Source: Coemansia sp. RSA 922
Taxonomy: Eukaryota; Kickxellomycota; Kickxellomycetes; Kickxellales; Kickxellaceae
Direction of reading: 5' to 3'
Length of the DNA stretch: 29,793 nt
NCBI GenBank assembly: GCA_027577415.1
Contig: JANBQS010000164.1
Coordinates: 1-29,793, forward strand
Shown: positions 8,753 through 21,918 of the stretch, piece after piece
Position numbering within the stretch: the stretch's first letter is position 1
Layout of the letters: each line of letters opens with the position of its first letter
The notes under the pieces: model-generated
What the model saw: only the letters and a program-made list of their open reading frames with translations
What the model was told of the DNA's origin: nothing
Database searches by the model: none
Position numbers and translations under genes: made by a program

Positions 8753-11700
8753 ATGGGTATCACCAACTTTGAGGTCTATGCTACGCGCCTGCGCGACGAA
8801 CGACTGGATGTGAAGCTGAAGCAAACAATTGCGCATGAGCTGTGCGAGTCTCTGGAGGCCTTCCAGCCCCAGGACTACTCGCGCTTTGTGTCGATACTAT
8901 GGCCAGTGATTCGCGACATTCTGCTGAAGACGCCGCCTGTCTTTGTCAGCTCCGCGCCCGAACAGGTAAGAGCCTACATGTCTGATGCGCACGGCACTAG
9001 ACAGAGCGATAAGGCATTATCCTGCTAACACCTCTCTCCTTTCTCGATACTCTGCTGTGAACTGTAGAAGCTACGCTCGACTATTTTGGAGATCATCCAG
9101 CGAATCCCTCACAGCGAGGTATTCAGACCTATTGTGCTGGAAGTAGTGACTACACTGCTTTCTCTGGTAAAGATCGAGAACGAGGATAACGCTGTCGTGT
9201 GTCTAAAGATCATTTACGAGCTCCACCGGATGTATCGGCAGTTACTGGAGAGCGTGGCGGGGCCCTTCCTTGAGCTGGCGGCAGAGATATATCGCAATGC
9301 GGACCAGATGCTCAAGGCCATGGACTCGATGGACACGCCGGCGCCGCACCCGACTCCCAACGTCAGCCTCATGTCACCCAGCGCCATGTCGCCGGGACCA
9401 GATGTCGGTGATACGTCCAACAAAAACCTGGGCAGAGCCACCACCTCGTTCAAGGTCATGACGGAAATCCCGATAATAGTAGTCTCGGTTATCCAAGCCA
9501 ACCGGCGCCACGCCGACCCGTTTGTCACTGGCATTCTGCCGCTGATACTCCACATGCTCGAGCTAAACCCCAGGAGCTCTGCTGCCAGCTACGATTCAGC
9601 GTCACAGCACTGGCGCAGTGCCTATGTGGACCTCATTACGGCGCAGTCCAAGACGCTGTCATTTCTGGCGTTCTTTGCGCGCGGGTTTACGGCGTTGCTG
9701 CTTCCATGCCAAGCGCGCATTGCCCAACTGACACTGCAGCTGCTTTGCTCGTGTCCTGCCGAGGCCACTGCCACTCGCAAAGAGATGCTCATCGCCACCC
9801 GCCACATTGTCTCGACAGAAATACGCAAGGCATTTGTCCCGATTGCCGACAAGTTCCTGGACATGCAGGTACTAGTTGGCTCCGGACTAGCCAGCCAGTG
9901 CATCTTGAGGCCCTTTGCATTTAGCATGCTGGCCGACCTCATGCACCACATCCGCTCTGATCTCTCGCCGAGCCAGCTCTCGCGAATGGTGGACTTTTAC
10001 GCTGGCTGCATGCACGACCAGCAGCTCAGCTCGGGCGTGCACACCATGTGCGCCAAGCTCCTCCACAACATTACCGAGTGCATCATGCACATCCCCAGCA
10101 AGCAGCAAGGACGGGTGCTGCTGCTGGCGATTCTCAAAACGTTCATCTCCTCGTTCTCCACCATCGGCGACCAAGCAGTGGCTGCCATTGCGGACATAAA
10201 GTCGGGCGGCATCTACGCAGAAGAGAAGCTCTACGGCGCCAACGAGCTGATTCGCACCAACGCCTTTGAGCAAGGCGACAAGATTAAGGAGCTGCGCTTT
10301 CTCCTGCGTAGCTTGGTGACTGGGTGCAAAAACGTCATTTACGCGCTGAGAAAGTGCGACTCTGTGCTGGCCGTTGGCATGGGGCCGCGCCCGCCGCCTA
10401 TCGCAAGGCCCGAGGCGGGGACCGCAGTAGCAGCGGCGATGGTAGGCGCTCAGTCCATTGTGGCAGACCACGAAGCCGAATTGGCTGGCTTTGAGCTCGA
10501 GCTCCTGACATCTCTTTTCCGCGAGGGACTCCGGGCTTGTCGTATCCACGATGTTGAGCGCGTCAAGGCCGAGTTTGCTAATGACGGCGCGCCTCATGGC
10601 AACAGTGCTGGCGATCATACAGCTAAGGTCTCTGGCGACAGCGGCGGCGGCGGCAGCAGCAGCAGCAGCAGCCTGGATGTACCTTCGGCGTCATCGCCGC
10701 CGACATCGCTGGCGCCGTCGCGAGAGGCCCAGATCAAGCTTGTAGACCGCGAAGGGAAGGAGCAGATTGAGCAATTTGCCAACCTCTTTGTCAATTTAGA
10801 CCCCGCCGTCTTTCACGAGCTGTTTACGTCCCAGTTTGACTATGCATTCCGCGCCATGATCGACCACTGTGCGGCCATATCCAGCGTTCAAGTGTTTGTC
10901 GCCTTTGATGCGACTTCGCCAGCCTTCATTTCGATCATGCTTCGCTATATGTGCGACCGCTTGGAGCTTCTTGGGTCGGACGACGAGGCACTTACAGGCA
11001 CCATGCTGCACCTGTTTAAAATCGCCTTCCTGGCGCTGGCCTTCTTCCCCGAGGCAAACGAGCCCGTCCTACAGCCGTACATCCAGCCCATTATCAACTC
11101 TGCCCTCACCATTAGCAAGTCTGCCAAAAAGCCCGAAAACTACTTTCTGCTACTGCGCGCGCTGTTCCGCAGCATCGGCGGCGGCCGCTACGAGTCGCTG
11201 TACAAGGAGGTGTTCCCCGTGCTGCAGAATCTGCTGGAGACCCTCAACGGCGCCCTGGGCTTCACGAAGCGAGCCTCGCCGATGCAAGAGTTGTTTGTCG
11301 AGATTTGCTTGACCGTCCCCGTTCGTCTCAGCGTGCTTCTTCCCTACCTGTCGCTGCTGATGAAGCCGCTGGTCTTTGCGCTAGAGTCCGGGCCCGAGCT
11401 AGTTAGCCAGGGCCTGCGCACGCTTGAGCTTTGCATTGACAACCTGACACGCGAGTTCCTGGACCCGATTCTTACTCCTGTCATGGACGAGATCATGTCC
11501 TCTCTTTGGGTGCACCTGCGGCTCCCCTCAAGTGCCTCGTCGCAAGCGCCAGTAGCCGCACGTATCTTGGGCAAGCTTGGTGGCCGAAATCGCCACATGC
11601 TGCTGACGCGCTTTCCAAGCGAGACTGATGGACATGCAAGTGCTGGCGACGGATGCTTTTCTGTCCCACTGACGTTTGAGGGGCTTCCAGGGCTTGTGTC

Positions 11701-14700
11701 TATGCCGCTTGGCGACGCAATAGCCTTTTCGATTACGGTTCTTGAGGACCACGCTCCAGCCAAGCAGCTTGAGCTAGCACGCAAGGACGCTGTGGAATTT
11801 GTCGTGGCCTGCGCCCGGTACATGCTGGTTCTTCCATTTGTTGGCGAGCTCCCATCGCGAAGAGATCAGACTGCTGTTGCTGACTGTGGCCAGCGCCTGG
11901 TCGACTTGACTTCGGATCCGCTGTTACTAAAGCGACTGGCCAACATTGCTTCGCCCCGCTATCAGGGTGGTTTGGCGCTGGAGCGCATAATCTTGGCCTC
12001 TCCGTCTATTGGCGATAGCTTCAAGGGTAGCCCAGGTGCGCCCAACAGCGATGCCTCGCTGTTTGCAGCCACCTCCGCGACGTCCATGGGATCCACCTCG
12101 CTTAGCGAAGTCTACGCCAGCTTCTATTCGCCAGGCAAGGCGATGCCAATTAGTCACAGTGGCCTTATGCAAGTGCTATGGGCGCTAAGCCTGGCTTGCT
12201 CCGACAGCGACTTGGCTCGCAACCTGCTACGGACCATCATCTCGCTTGGCGCACAGCAGCACATCTCCCAATGTGTAGATATGGTCAACCCCGACCCATC
12301 CGGCCTTGACAGAGACCAGCTGTGCCCAACGGCGCTTGCAATTGCCGTCCCCGACGCCATCTCACGGGCTCTGGTGTCGCACTCTGACCGTCTTCGCTCT
12401 ACTGGATGTCTAATGCTGCGATTCTTTTACACGGCATTGCGCGACCTTCTTCCCGATAAGGAGTCTCTAGTTGGCCAGCTGCCCGCTATGCGGAGCATCG
12501 TGTCTGACCTGTGCGCAGCCTGCTATGACCCCAACATCGAGACCAAGCTCAGCGGCTGCAAGGGGGTGACCTTTCTTATCCAAGATCTCCATTTGGGCCG
12601 GGCCTGGTTAGCAGACAACTTGCTAGAGTTGAGCAAGGCATTGCTGTTTACTCTGAAGGACACCCATCTGAACGTCATTCAGAGCGCCGAGCCAGCGCAC
12701 TCGCGCGAGACTCTGCTTGAAATCATCCGGCAAGCATTCCCTGCTGCCATGTTTGCTCCAACAGAGGCCGACGTCGCCGAGAGGATGGCCGCAGCAGACA
12801 TCGATGAAGGCGATGATGACCATGAAGGCGCTACTGGGGACACGCCGCGCGATATCGCTTCTAGTGAACGCGCGGATGCCATGGCGACCTCGGGCTTGCC
12901 GGCAGCCGACTCCGTGGTAGTTGACTCGGTTGCCGTTAATAACGACATGGATACCGCTACAGACAACGACCTGCATGGAGCGAAATCCTTGGGCGATGAT
13001 ACTGGTTCGAGCGCATTGGATAGCAGCGCTGATGCCATGATGATCGATGGAGGCGCCGCAGAGCAGGCAACTGGCGTGGAGGCGACGGAAGGATCGGCGC
13101 CAGTATTGCCTGTAGATGGCGTAGCTGCTGCTGCTGCTGCTGCCGACGCCTCTGCTAACAGCGATGATGTCCTGTTGGTCGACCCGGACAGCGTGATTGC
13201 TGGCAGCGACAGCATCGCGGCCGATGTAGTTGATGAACAGCTTTTGACAGACTCCATTGTCAAGAGTAACGCCGATACTCCTACAGATGCTGCTCTCGAC
13301 TGTGTTGACGTCGTGATTTCTTCTGCGGCGAGTGACGGCGCTGCTAGTCCAAACGTGGTCAGGCCGCCCAGTATTAGCGCATCTACTACTCAATCCATGG
13401 CGGCGTTCCAGAGGCTTACAGCCCGCCTTTCTCCGGATAATGGCCGACTGATAAACTCGTTTTTGGCCCTTATCACCAAGGAACTTGCCAATCCTAGCAC
13501 TGAGGTGCGAGATGCGACAAAGGCCTGCTTGGACATCCTGGTTGGTGTCACTGGGTGCAGCGTGACGGCTCTGCTGCTCCCTTCCCGCGATAGGCTTCTG
13601 GTTCCCATCTTTGGCAAGCCCCTGCGCGCCCTGCCTCACAACATGCAGATTGGCAATATTGACGCCATCACGTACTGCCTGTCCCTCGACCCGCCCTTCC
13701 TTGAGATCAACGAGGAGCTTCTTCGACTCTTGTCCGAGGCCCTGGCGCTTGCTGATGCCGAAGACCAAGCGCTCGTTAACCATCCGGCCCAAGTACGCAG
13801 CAATACCGTGTCGCTCACCCATCTTCGCCATGTGTGCATTCGAATGCTGACTGCTGCTATGGTTCGCCCCGAGTTTGCTGACGCCAAGAACACGCATACT
13901 CGAGCTCGCATCATCTCAGTCTTCTTCAAGTCGCTCTATCACAAGTCCGTCGAGGTCGTCGATGCTGCGAACGACGGCCTAAAGCAAGTTCTGCTCCAGC
14001 AACAAAAATTGCCCAGAGACCTCCTCCAGACCGGCCTGCGACCCATCTTGATGAACTTGTCGGACTACAAGCGCTTGACAGTCGCAAGTCTCGACGGATT
14101 GGCGCGGTTGCTCCAGCTGCTGACCAACTACTTTAAAGTCGAAGTTGGTCGCAAGCTCCTGGACCACATGCAGCAATGGGCCAACCCGCAGCTGTTGCAG
14201 GCGGCATTGGAAAAGTCGATAGAAGACATGCATGAGATCAAGATCTTGGTTGCCATCTTGAAAGTGTTCCACTTGCTGCCCTCGTCAGCCAGCGTACTCT
14301 TGGATGACTTGGTGAGCTCAGTCGTCAACTTGGAGGTCCATCTGTGCCGCCGAGAATCGAGCCCCTTCAGAAAGCCCCTGTTCAAGTTCCTCAATCGCTA
14401 CCCGGCGGAATCGGCGGTGTACTTTATTGAGCGGATTGAGAGCACGCACTTTGCGCGCATCTTCGCCCACGCCGTCAGTTGTCCTGAAAGCGGTCCGCTG
14501 CGCGAGGCGCTGGTCAACCAAACCCCAATGCTGATCGACTTGCTAAATAGCTTTAGCGAGCAGCCAAGCGCTGACACGGCGATGCCCGTAGACGAGGAGA
14601 AGGCTGATCCGGCTGAGCAAGCGCGGGATTCGGGCGATTTAGTCTACAAGCGCTTGTACATCGCCATGTCTGTCGTGGCCTTGATTCACACGTGCATGGA

Positions 14701-17700
14701 ATACACGCCACTGTGGCTGGAGGAGCGCAGTGACTTGCTTTCGGCGCTTTTGGAGGCTTGGAACGCCGCCAACAGCCTGACAGTCATCACGGACCAAGTT
14801 TCGCGCTTGGCAAAGCCGGTACTTATTGATCACTTGGTGCGCTCGCTGCTTTTGGCCACCCGCGCCATGTCCAACCCACCGTCGATCCTGTTCAAGCTAT
14901 TGGAAATATCTGGGCACAGCTCTGGCGCAATCGATGTGTCGTTTATATTCCAGTACGTGTGGACCGAGCTCATTACCAAGTGGTCAATTGCTAAGCGGCG
15001 TGAGATACTATCGGCATTCTTACTACGGCTAGGCGACAGCAGCATCTCCGATGAGGCAAACTCTACGCTGCTTCAGCACCTTATCAATCCGATGGTTGCC
15101 ACGGTGTTTACCCTGCCCTCGATTGCGGCTCATGACAGCGGTGTTGGCGACGCTGACGTCACTGCTAGTAGCCACCTGTCTCAGGAGCAGCGGAGTGCCG
15201 AACTCTTGCGCGGCCAGGTCATATCGCTGATTCACCAGCGCGTGTGGGTCTTGCACATGTCCTCCAGTGCCCAGGCGATGGCAGTTACCAAGGCGTCGGT
15301 CAGGCTCGAGCTAGTGCAGCTGTCGTCGATACTGATGCGCCACGCAGTCAGTGCTGTCGCCGACTTGCGCAAGGACATAATCAAGTTTGGTTGGATTTTC
15401 ATCCGCAACGACGACATTATGATCAAAAATGCGTCGTATGTCTTGGTGTCTCAGTTCATTGCCGCCTTTGACACGCCGGCAAAGATCACCTTACAGGCCT
15501 ACAGCTCGCTACTCAAGGCGCACCAAGTCGAGAGCCGGTTTTTAGTCAGACAGGCTCTCGACATCTTGCTTCCAGTATTGCCGCTCCGCCTGGGTCAGTC
15601 GGCCGCAAGCACTAGTAGCAGTGCCGATGCTTCTGGCGCGAGCAATACTGGATTGCCTGCATGGGTGGTATTGGCAAAGCGCGTTCTTATTGACCACAGC
15701 TCGTCGCTGGCGCTCACAACCCACGTCTACCAACTGATCGCAGGACATGCAGCCATATTCTTCCCCTATCGCATGCACTTTGCCTCGAACCTTGTTGGGA
15801 TTCTGCAAAAGATGTGCCTTACTCACAGCGCCACATCGGAGACGCGTACGCTAGCACTGGATATCATGGATCTACTCCTCAAGTGGCACGAAATGCTGGA
15901 GCCAGCAGGCGGTGCTGTCGGCAGCTGGTCGGCGCCTATTGTTGCAAGCGCGATTTCCCCTACCGGCGAGGCGGTTGGCGACATGCCAAAAGACCCAAGT
16001 ACCTGTGTCGTTGGTGGAAGTGGCGGCTCCAACGCCACAGCCTCGGACCTGCTGACGGAGGCACGCCGCGAGACCATCGTTGGACTGCTATTGCGTATGC
16101 TGTGCCTGGTCTTTGACTTTGCGTTAAAGTCAAACCTCGGGCCGCGTGCATTGGACCTACTCACTCGATACTTGGATACGTCCAAGTGGCCGCCAATGCA
16201 CCTTCGCTTGACATTCTTCGAGCGGTCGGTGCAGCAGATCGAGTCTCAAGGCATGAACCAGCAACTGGTCTTGCACATTCTGACGGTTCTGTCTGCCGTC
16301 ACAGCCCAAATGCAGGCGGTATGGTTTGAGGAGTACTACGGAACGTTGGTCAGCATCATTCGCAAGTGCATAGTTGTGGACAACGGCCAAGTTCAAAAGC
16401 TTGTTGCCTCAATGATTCGGCAACTGTACGAGCAGGCCGCCGACAACGAGCGACTGGACAACTCCCCCGTAGTTTCGGAGCTGAAGACGCACACAGAGAC
16501 CTTGATTGGCAAGAACTTGCAAGACGGAACAAACATATTTGGCACGCTGCTGATTCTTGACGCTGTCGGCGAGTACACGGGCGAGCAGTTTAACTCGTAT
16601 ACCCCGCACCTCATGAAGCTTGTACTAAGGTGTATCAAGGACCACAACTCGCATGCAGCAGCAGTTTCGCTGGGCTCGCCCTCTAACTCTGCTCCAACTC
16701 AGCCCACGCTACAGTCGTCTAGCTCGTCGATTTCAGTTGCGACGATGGCTAGCGACAGTGCCTCTGGCTCGACTCCTCGGGCTGCAAACAGCGCTGCCGA
16801 TATAATCAGCATGGTATCGGCCAACAATCACCTTCCGCTGACTGTCGACGCGATTGTCAAGGGCGAGACGCCCTTGGATATACTGCTTATGCTGCTCGTA
16901 CTCCTGCGTAGCAACATCTCTCGCCTTGGTGACCAGCGGCGCAGCTTCCTCACTCACATAATTCAGCTTATCGAGAGGTCGAGTGATCCGGCGCTGTTGC
17001 ACGTCGTCTTGGCCATTGTGCGCGAGTGGGTTCTTGACACGCAGGACGTATTCCCCACCATCAAGGAGAAGGCCATGCTAATGTCCTCTATGATGAGCTT
17101 TGTACATGGATCAGCATCTGCGAACGACAACGCCAGCAGGGCCGGCGCACGGGCATCAGTAGCAGCGTCGGCTACGCCAGCGCGCTCTGCGAGTGGTAGT
17201 GGTGACCGGCCGACAGGCGCTAGTGGAGCCTTAGGGCATGTAGATCCGTTTGCCCTGCTGGAGCGTAGGTATCTTACCCTGGTTCTGGAGGTGTACAACG
17301 ATCCTCGCTTTACCCGCTCGGAGATGACCATGCGCTTGGAGCAGGCATTTCTGTCCGGGATGCAAAGCGAGGACAGTGAGATGCGCGGCCGCTTCCTCGA
17401 AACGTTTGACGCCAACATGCCACTCTCGCTCCCTGTCAGGCTGAACTACCTGCTGGAGACGCAAAACTGGGAAAGCGTTTCTTCGACCTTTTGGCTGCAG
17501 CAGTGCCTGCCGCTACTCTTTGCGTCAACGCACCAGCGTGCCAATCTCCGCTCGTTTGTTAGCAGTCGTCTTGCGGGCAATGCAGCCACCGCCGCTAGAC
17601 TTTTTGTCTGTGACTCCGACGCCGCACAGCCTGGAGCAGACGCAGACGCTAGCGTGGACATGGACATGGACGTCGACCACGAGCCACGCATGGGTAGCAA

Positions 17701-20700
17701 CGGTCATCGAGCTAGCTCCCTGCCGCGGACTGATGGGAACCACAATGGCGATGCCCTCGACCTGGGCTTGTCAGAACCGTGCTCGAGCGCTGCTAGGGCG
17801 GACAGCCCCAGCATGTTTTCAACATCTGCTCGTGCTTGGAATGCTCAGACGCAAGTAACAGTAGGCGATGTCGTGGCTCCACTAGCGCGAATGGTTCTTC
17901 TCGATACTCAGTTTGCCTATCGCACTTGGACGCTGCTGCTGCCCCTGCTATGGCAGAATCTGGCCAGCAAGGAGCGCCACGACTTGACTAGTGGTCTCAC
18001 TCGGCTTTTGGCCAAGCCGTACCACCAGTCGCAGACGTCGATGCGGCCAAACGTCATCCAGGCCATCCTAGATGCGCTCAGTGCGTGCGTGCCGCCACCA
18101 CGCCTACCGCCTCAGCTTTTACGCTACCTGGGCCAGACTTACGGCGCATGGTATTCGGCTTTGACGTTGCTTGAGCAAAAGATTCTGGATCGCCGCGAGG
18201 TAGAGTCGGCGATATTCGACCGTGCGATGGGCGTGGAGCTTGGCGCCTTTGACGCGCTCTCGGAGCTGTATACGTCGCTCTCGGCCCACCACTACTTTTA
18301 CGGCGCTTGGAAGCGGCACTGCCAGTACAAGGAGTCGCATATTGCACTTTCGTATGAGCAGCTGGGTGATTGGGCGAACGCGCAAGGCGCCTATGAGCGC
18401 GCACAAGCAAAGGCCCGTGCGGGAGTGTTGCCGTTTTCGGAGTCCGAATACTGCCTGTGGGAGTCGCGCTGGGTTGAGACGACAAAGCGCCTGCAGAATT
18501 GGGACGTGCTGCTGGAGCTTGGCTTTCACGAGTCGCTTCCCGAAATTGAGTTGGAGGCTGGGTGGCGCTCCTGGGACTGGAGCGAGCGGCAGGCGCAAGT
18601 GCGGCAGCTCATCAAGGCCTCTTCGTCGGAATTTGCCTCCAGCCCGCGTGCCAAGTTCTACGAGACGTACCTGGCTCTTACCAAAGGCGGCGCCGAGCGT
18701 TCCAAAACGGCTGACTTTCAGCGTATGTGCAAGGAAGGGATCAAGACGTGTCTCCAGCACTGGAGCGAGCTCCCGCCCGTGGGCACGCCAGCTCATATTG
18801 GCATGCTGCACATGTTCCAACTAATGGTCGAGCTTGGCGACGCGAGCAACATTTACTCGAGCCTGTCGTCAACCAAGGTGGACAACCTGGAGAGCAAGTC
18901 GGGAGACTTGAAGTCGGTGCTGCAGACATGGCGCGAGCGGCTGCCCAACCCCAGCGACCCTATCAACATCTGGAGTGACCTGATCGCCTGGCGACAGCAC
19001 GTCTTCAAGGCCATCAACGACGTGTATGTGCCATTTATCACCCAGCCGAGCGTGGCCGCTGGCGAGGAGAGCAACGGCAGTGGTGGCCTGGGTGCCGATG
19101 GCCTGGCCAAACCAGGAACAAAAACCAAGGCAGGAAATAAGGGATCCGATACGAAGGGTGGCCGGAAGGCAAACAGCAACGGGCCGGCTGCCGACGGTGG
19201 CGATGCGGCAAGGCCCGACTCCGAAGCGCCAAAGGCCGCTACGCCGAGTGCCGGAGGCGGCGGGGGTGCTGCAGCTGCTAACTCTGTTCTTACGTCGTAC
19301 GCGTACCGCGGCTACCACGAGATGGCCTGGATCATTAACCGCTTTGCGCACATTGCCCGACTGCACGGGCTCGTTGACGTATGCATTAACTCGCTCACGC
19401 GGATCTACACACTGCCCAACATCGAGATCCAAGAGGCGTTTTTGAAGCTGCGCGAGCAAGCAAAGTGCTACTACCATCGCCCACAGGAGCTGCAGAGCGG
19501 GCTGGACGTCATCAGCAATACGAATCTGGTCTATTTTACGCCCACGCAAAAGGCCGAATTCTTCACGCTCAAGGGGCAGTTTTTGGCGAAGCTGGGCAAG
19601 CTAGAAGAGGCCAACCACGCCTTTGCGACGGGGATTCAGCTCGATCTGGGGTCGCCCAAGGCGTGGGCTGCGTGGGGCCGCTACAACGACGAGCGCTTCT
19701 GCAGCAACATGCCCGACACAACTGGCGCGGTCAATGCCATCAGCTGCTACATGCAAGCGGCGGGGCTGGCTAAGCGGCCGCGTGTGCGCCGCTATCTTGC
19801 CCGCACGCTGTGGCTGCTAAGCCAGGACGACGCCAGTGGGAATGTGTGTGCTGCATTTGACTCTTACAAGAGCGAGATGCCAACGTGGTACTGGATTGCG
19901 TTTATTCCCCAGCTGCTGGCTGGGCTCGACGCGCCATATAGTCGCCAGGTACAGCAGATCCTGCTGCGCATTGCTAAGCAGTACCCGCAGGCGCTGTACT
20001 ACGGACTACGCACGGCCCGTGAGGAGAGTCAAATTGCGCGCCGTAGGCAAACCCACGGCCCGAGTCAGGCCCCTGCTCAAGCGTTGGCAAGCTCAGCGCC
20101 GCTCAATGCAGCTACAGACACAGCAGCTTCGCCGACACCAGGGCTGTCGAGCGGGACTGCCGTCCCCGCCATTGAAGAGCTCATGCCCAAGCTAAAGACC
20201 GCCCACCCGCTGCTTGCCCTGTCGATGGAGACCATGATCGACCAGATCGTCCACCGACTCAAGCCCTACCCCGAGGAAGATACCTACCGCCTGGTGCACG
20301 GGCTCCTTTCGGACGGCCTTCAGCAGCTGCACTTGCACGTATCGCAAGGCAAGTTTGACCTGGGTCTGGTAGACATAATAGTTGCCAATACCTGCCGAGT
20401 AGCTGTGGGCTTGCCATCGGGTGCAATCAAGGCACGATTCGAGCTTGACTTTGGCAAGGTGCGCGAGATGGACTTGTGCGAGTATGTGACCAAGCTCTAT
20501 CAGTGGCAGCAGATGCTTCGCCAGGCCATTAAGCGGCGCCCGACAAAGCTGATGCTGAGCCTGTTCAGTCCATTCTTGGTCGAGTTTGAGCAGCAAAAGT
20601 TCGAGGACGTGGAGGTGCCGGGCCAGTACTTGCACCTTTCAGACAACAACGATGATTTTGTCCGTATTGAGCGCTTCCTGCCCGAGCTGTCGATTGTGCT

Positions 20701-21748
20701 CCGGAGCAACGGCGTGTCTCGAAACCTGGCCATTCGTGGCGGCGACGGCAGCATCGTTCACTTTTCCGTGCAGAACCTTACCTCGCGCCACCACCACCAG
20801 GAGGAGCGCTGGGTGCAGCTCTACCGCAACTTGGACGCTGCTGGTGAGCAGGACTGCGATACGTGGGAGCAGCACCGTCTGGCTTTCCACCTGCCCACGA
20901 TCGTCTCGCTTGCTCCGCACATCCGACTCGTGCAAGAGCAGCCAAACACCTTTACGCTGCAAGATGTCTATGACTCGGCCTGTGCGCGCAATGGCAACAC
21001 CGAAATTGCGCCCGTACTCTACTTTGTTTCCCAGATGCGCACGCTGATCTCGCAGCTTCCAAGTGCCGAGGAGGCCAACTTGGTTCTCTTTGAGCAAGTG
21101 TGCCAGCGCCTGGTGCCAGCATCGCTGCTGTCCGACGATGTGCGCTTGCACGCCGCCTCGCCAATGGACTACTGGCTCTATCGGGAGAACTTCTCCTATC
21201 AAGCCTCGGTTGGCATTGCCTTGACCTATATGATAGCCAGCACGCAGCGGACGCCAGCAAAGCTGGGCATATCGCGCACAACTGGCAATATTTGTCTGAG
21301 CGACTTGGTTCCGACGCAAGCGACGCCGGGGCTAATGCATAACATGGAGCCCGTTCCTTTCCGCCTGACGCCCAACATCCAGGCCTTTGTGACAGAGCTG
21401 GGGCTTGAGGGCATTGTCCCGTTCGCCATCTACAAGGTCATGTCGCGCTTTACTGAGATTGAGCACCTCTTGCGCGACTTCCTCGATCTCTACGTGCGCG
21501 ATGAGCTCATCAGCATCCCCACTGTGAAGCCTCTAGCCGCCGCCAATCCGCTGGCCCTAGTTGAAATGTGCGAGCGCAACGTCAAGCTCATTGTGCACCG
21601 GGCAGGCCAGCTGGCAGAGATGCTGCCTGCAAAGGACGTGCAAGAGAAGGACCTTTCCCCGATGCAGCCACTGGTCCAGCTCTTGAGCCAAGCCGTAGCT
21701 CCGTCGAACTTGTCCAAGATGGACTTTGGCTGGATGCCGTGGCTGTAA
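8753..21748 (+). CDS. TRA1: Tra1/TRRAP, PIKK-family pseudokinase scaffold of SAGA and NuA4, two exons
   Basis: Tra1 is the activator-binding subunit shared by the SAGA and NuA4 histone acetyltransferase complexes. Exon 1 is 8753-8965 (71 codons). Exon 2 runs from 9068 to the TAA at 21746-21748. Spliced length is about 4297 aa, longer than the ~3700-3860 aa usual for yeast and human homologues. Most of the protein is HEAT/TPR-like solenoid from the N-terminus to nt ~17850. The FAT domain spans roughly nt 17860-20150, the PI3K-like domain ~20160-21640, and the FATC segment ends in KMDFGWMPWL. The kinase core is degenerate as expected: the GDRHxxN loop is replaced by ISRTTGN (nt 21269-21289, from about residue 4139) and no DFG is present. 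Low-complexity insertions explain the extra length: a Gly/Ser run at ~10560-10720, a ~215-residue acidic/Ala-rich block at ~12760-13400, and shorter Ser/Ala/Gly linkers near 15900-16060, 16650-16800, 17110-17240, 17600-17840, 19060-19285 and 20040-20160. Confidence 0.96.
8966..9067 (+). other. TRA1 intron 1 (102 nt)
   Basis: The donor is GTAAGA at 8966-8971 and the acceptor ACTGTAG ends at 9067. A GCTAAC branch-site match lies at 9024-9029, about 38 nt before the acceptor. The length is a multiple of three, but retention would hit an in-frame TAA at 9026-9028. Splicing joins codon 71 (Gln) to KLRSTILEIIQ, which matches the Tra1 N-terminal pattern. Confidence 0.92.
10640..10672 (+). repeat. 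GGC/AGC trinucleotide microsatellite in TRA1
   Basis: Four GGC units followed by six AGC units encode GGGG then SSSSSS in a disordered insertion of Tra1. Being in frame and trinucleotide, length changes would be tolerated, so it is a likely site of strain polymorphism. Confidence 0.8.
13124..13144 (+). repeat. GCT microsatellite (poly-Ala) in TRA1
   Basis: Six GCT codons plus one GCC encode seven alanines inside the acidic insertion of Tra1. The array sits in the most family-atypical part of the protein. Confidence 0.8.
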
Positions 21749-21918
21749 GGCTGTGGTATTTTTGCAGGATTGAGCGGAGAAATAGCTGGGACCAATCGGC
21801 GATCAGATATGCCTGATGGTGCACAACCAAGTGACACCTTTTTCTTTTCTTTTTCTTCTTTTCCTACTCTTATTCAATTTTCAATTTTCTCGCTCGCAAT
21901 TGCATTTGCAATTTAACT
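21749..21918 (+). promoter_or_regulatory. TRA1 3' end and promoter of downstream gene
   Basis: This 170-bp tandem spacer carries a strong pyrimidine tract at 21838-21870 and an AT-rich segment running to the ATG at 21919. The tract is 49-81 nt before the start codon, in line with the other promoters here. I see no canonical AATAAA for TRA1. Confidence 0.45.

Noticed and set aside
9887..10618. 243-codon minus-strand frame inside TRA1
   Set aside because: It is a shadow of the sense HEAT-repeat coding region, with no promoter-like spacing or domain.
12623..13897. 424-codon open frame on the minus strand inside TRA1
   Set aside because: It lies fully antisense to conserved TRA1 coding sequence, overlaps the low-complexity acidic block, and its product shows no domain or sensible composition. 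It is best explained by GC-rich codon use in the sense gene.
18119..18820. 233-codon minus-strand frame inside the FAT domain of TRA1
   Set aside because: It is antisense to strongly conserved FAT sequence; no independent support.
20639..21319. 226-codon minus-strand frame inside the kinase domain of TRA1
   Set aside because: It is antisense to the conserved PIKK domain; no independent support.
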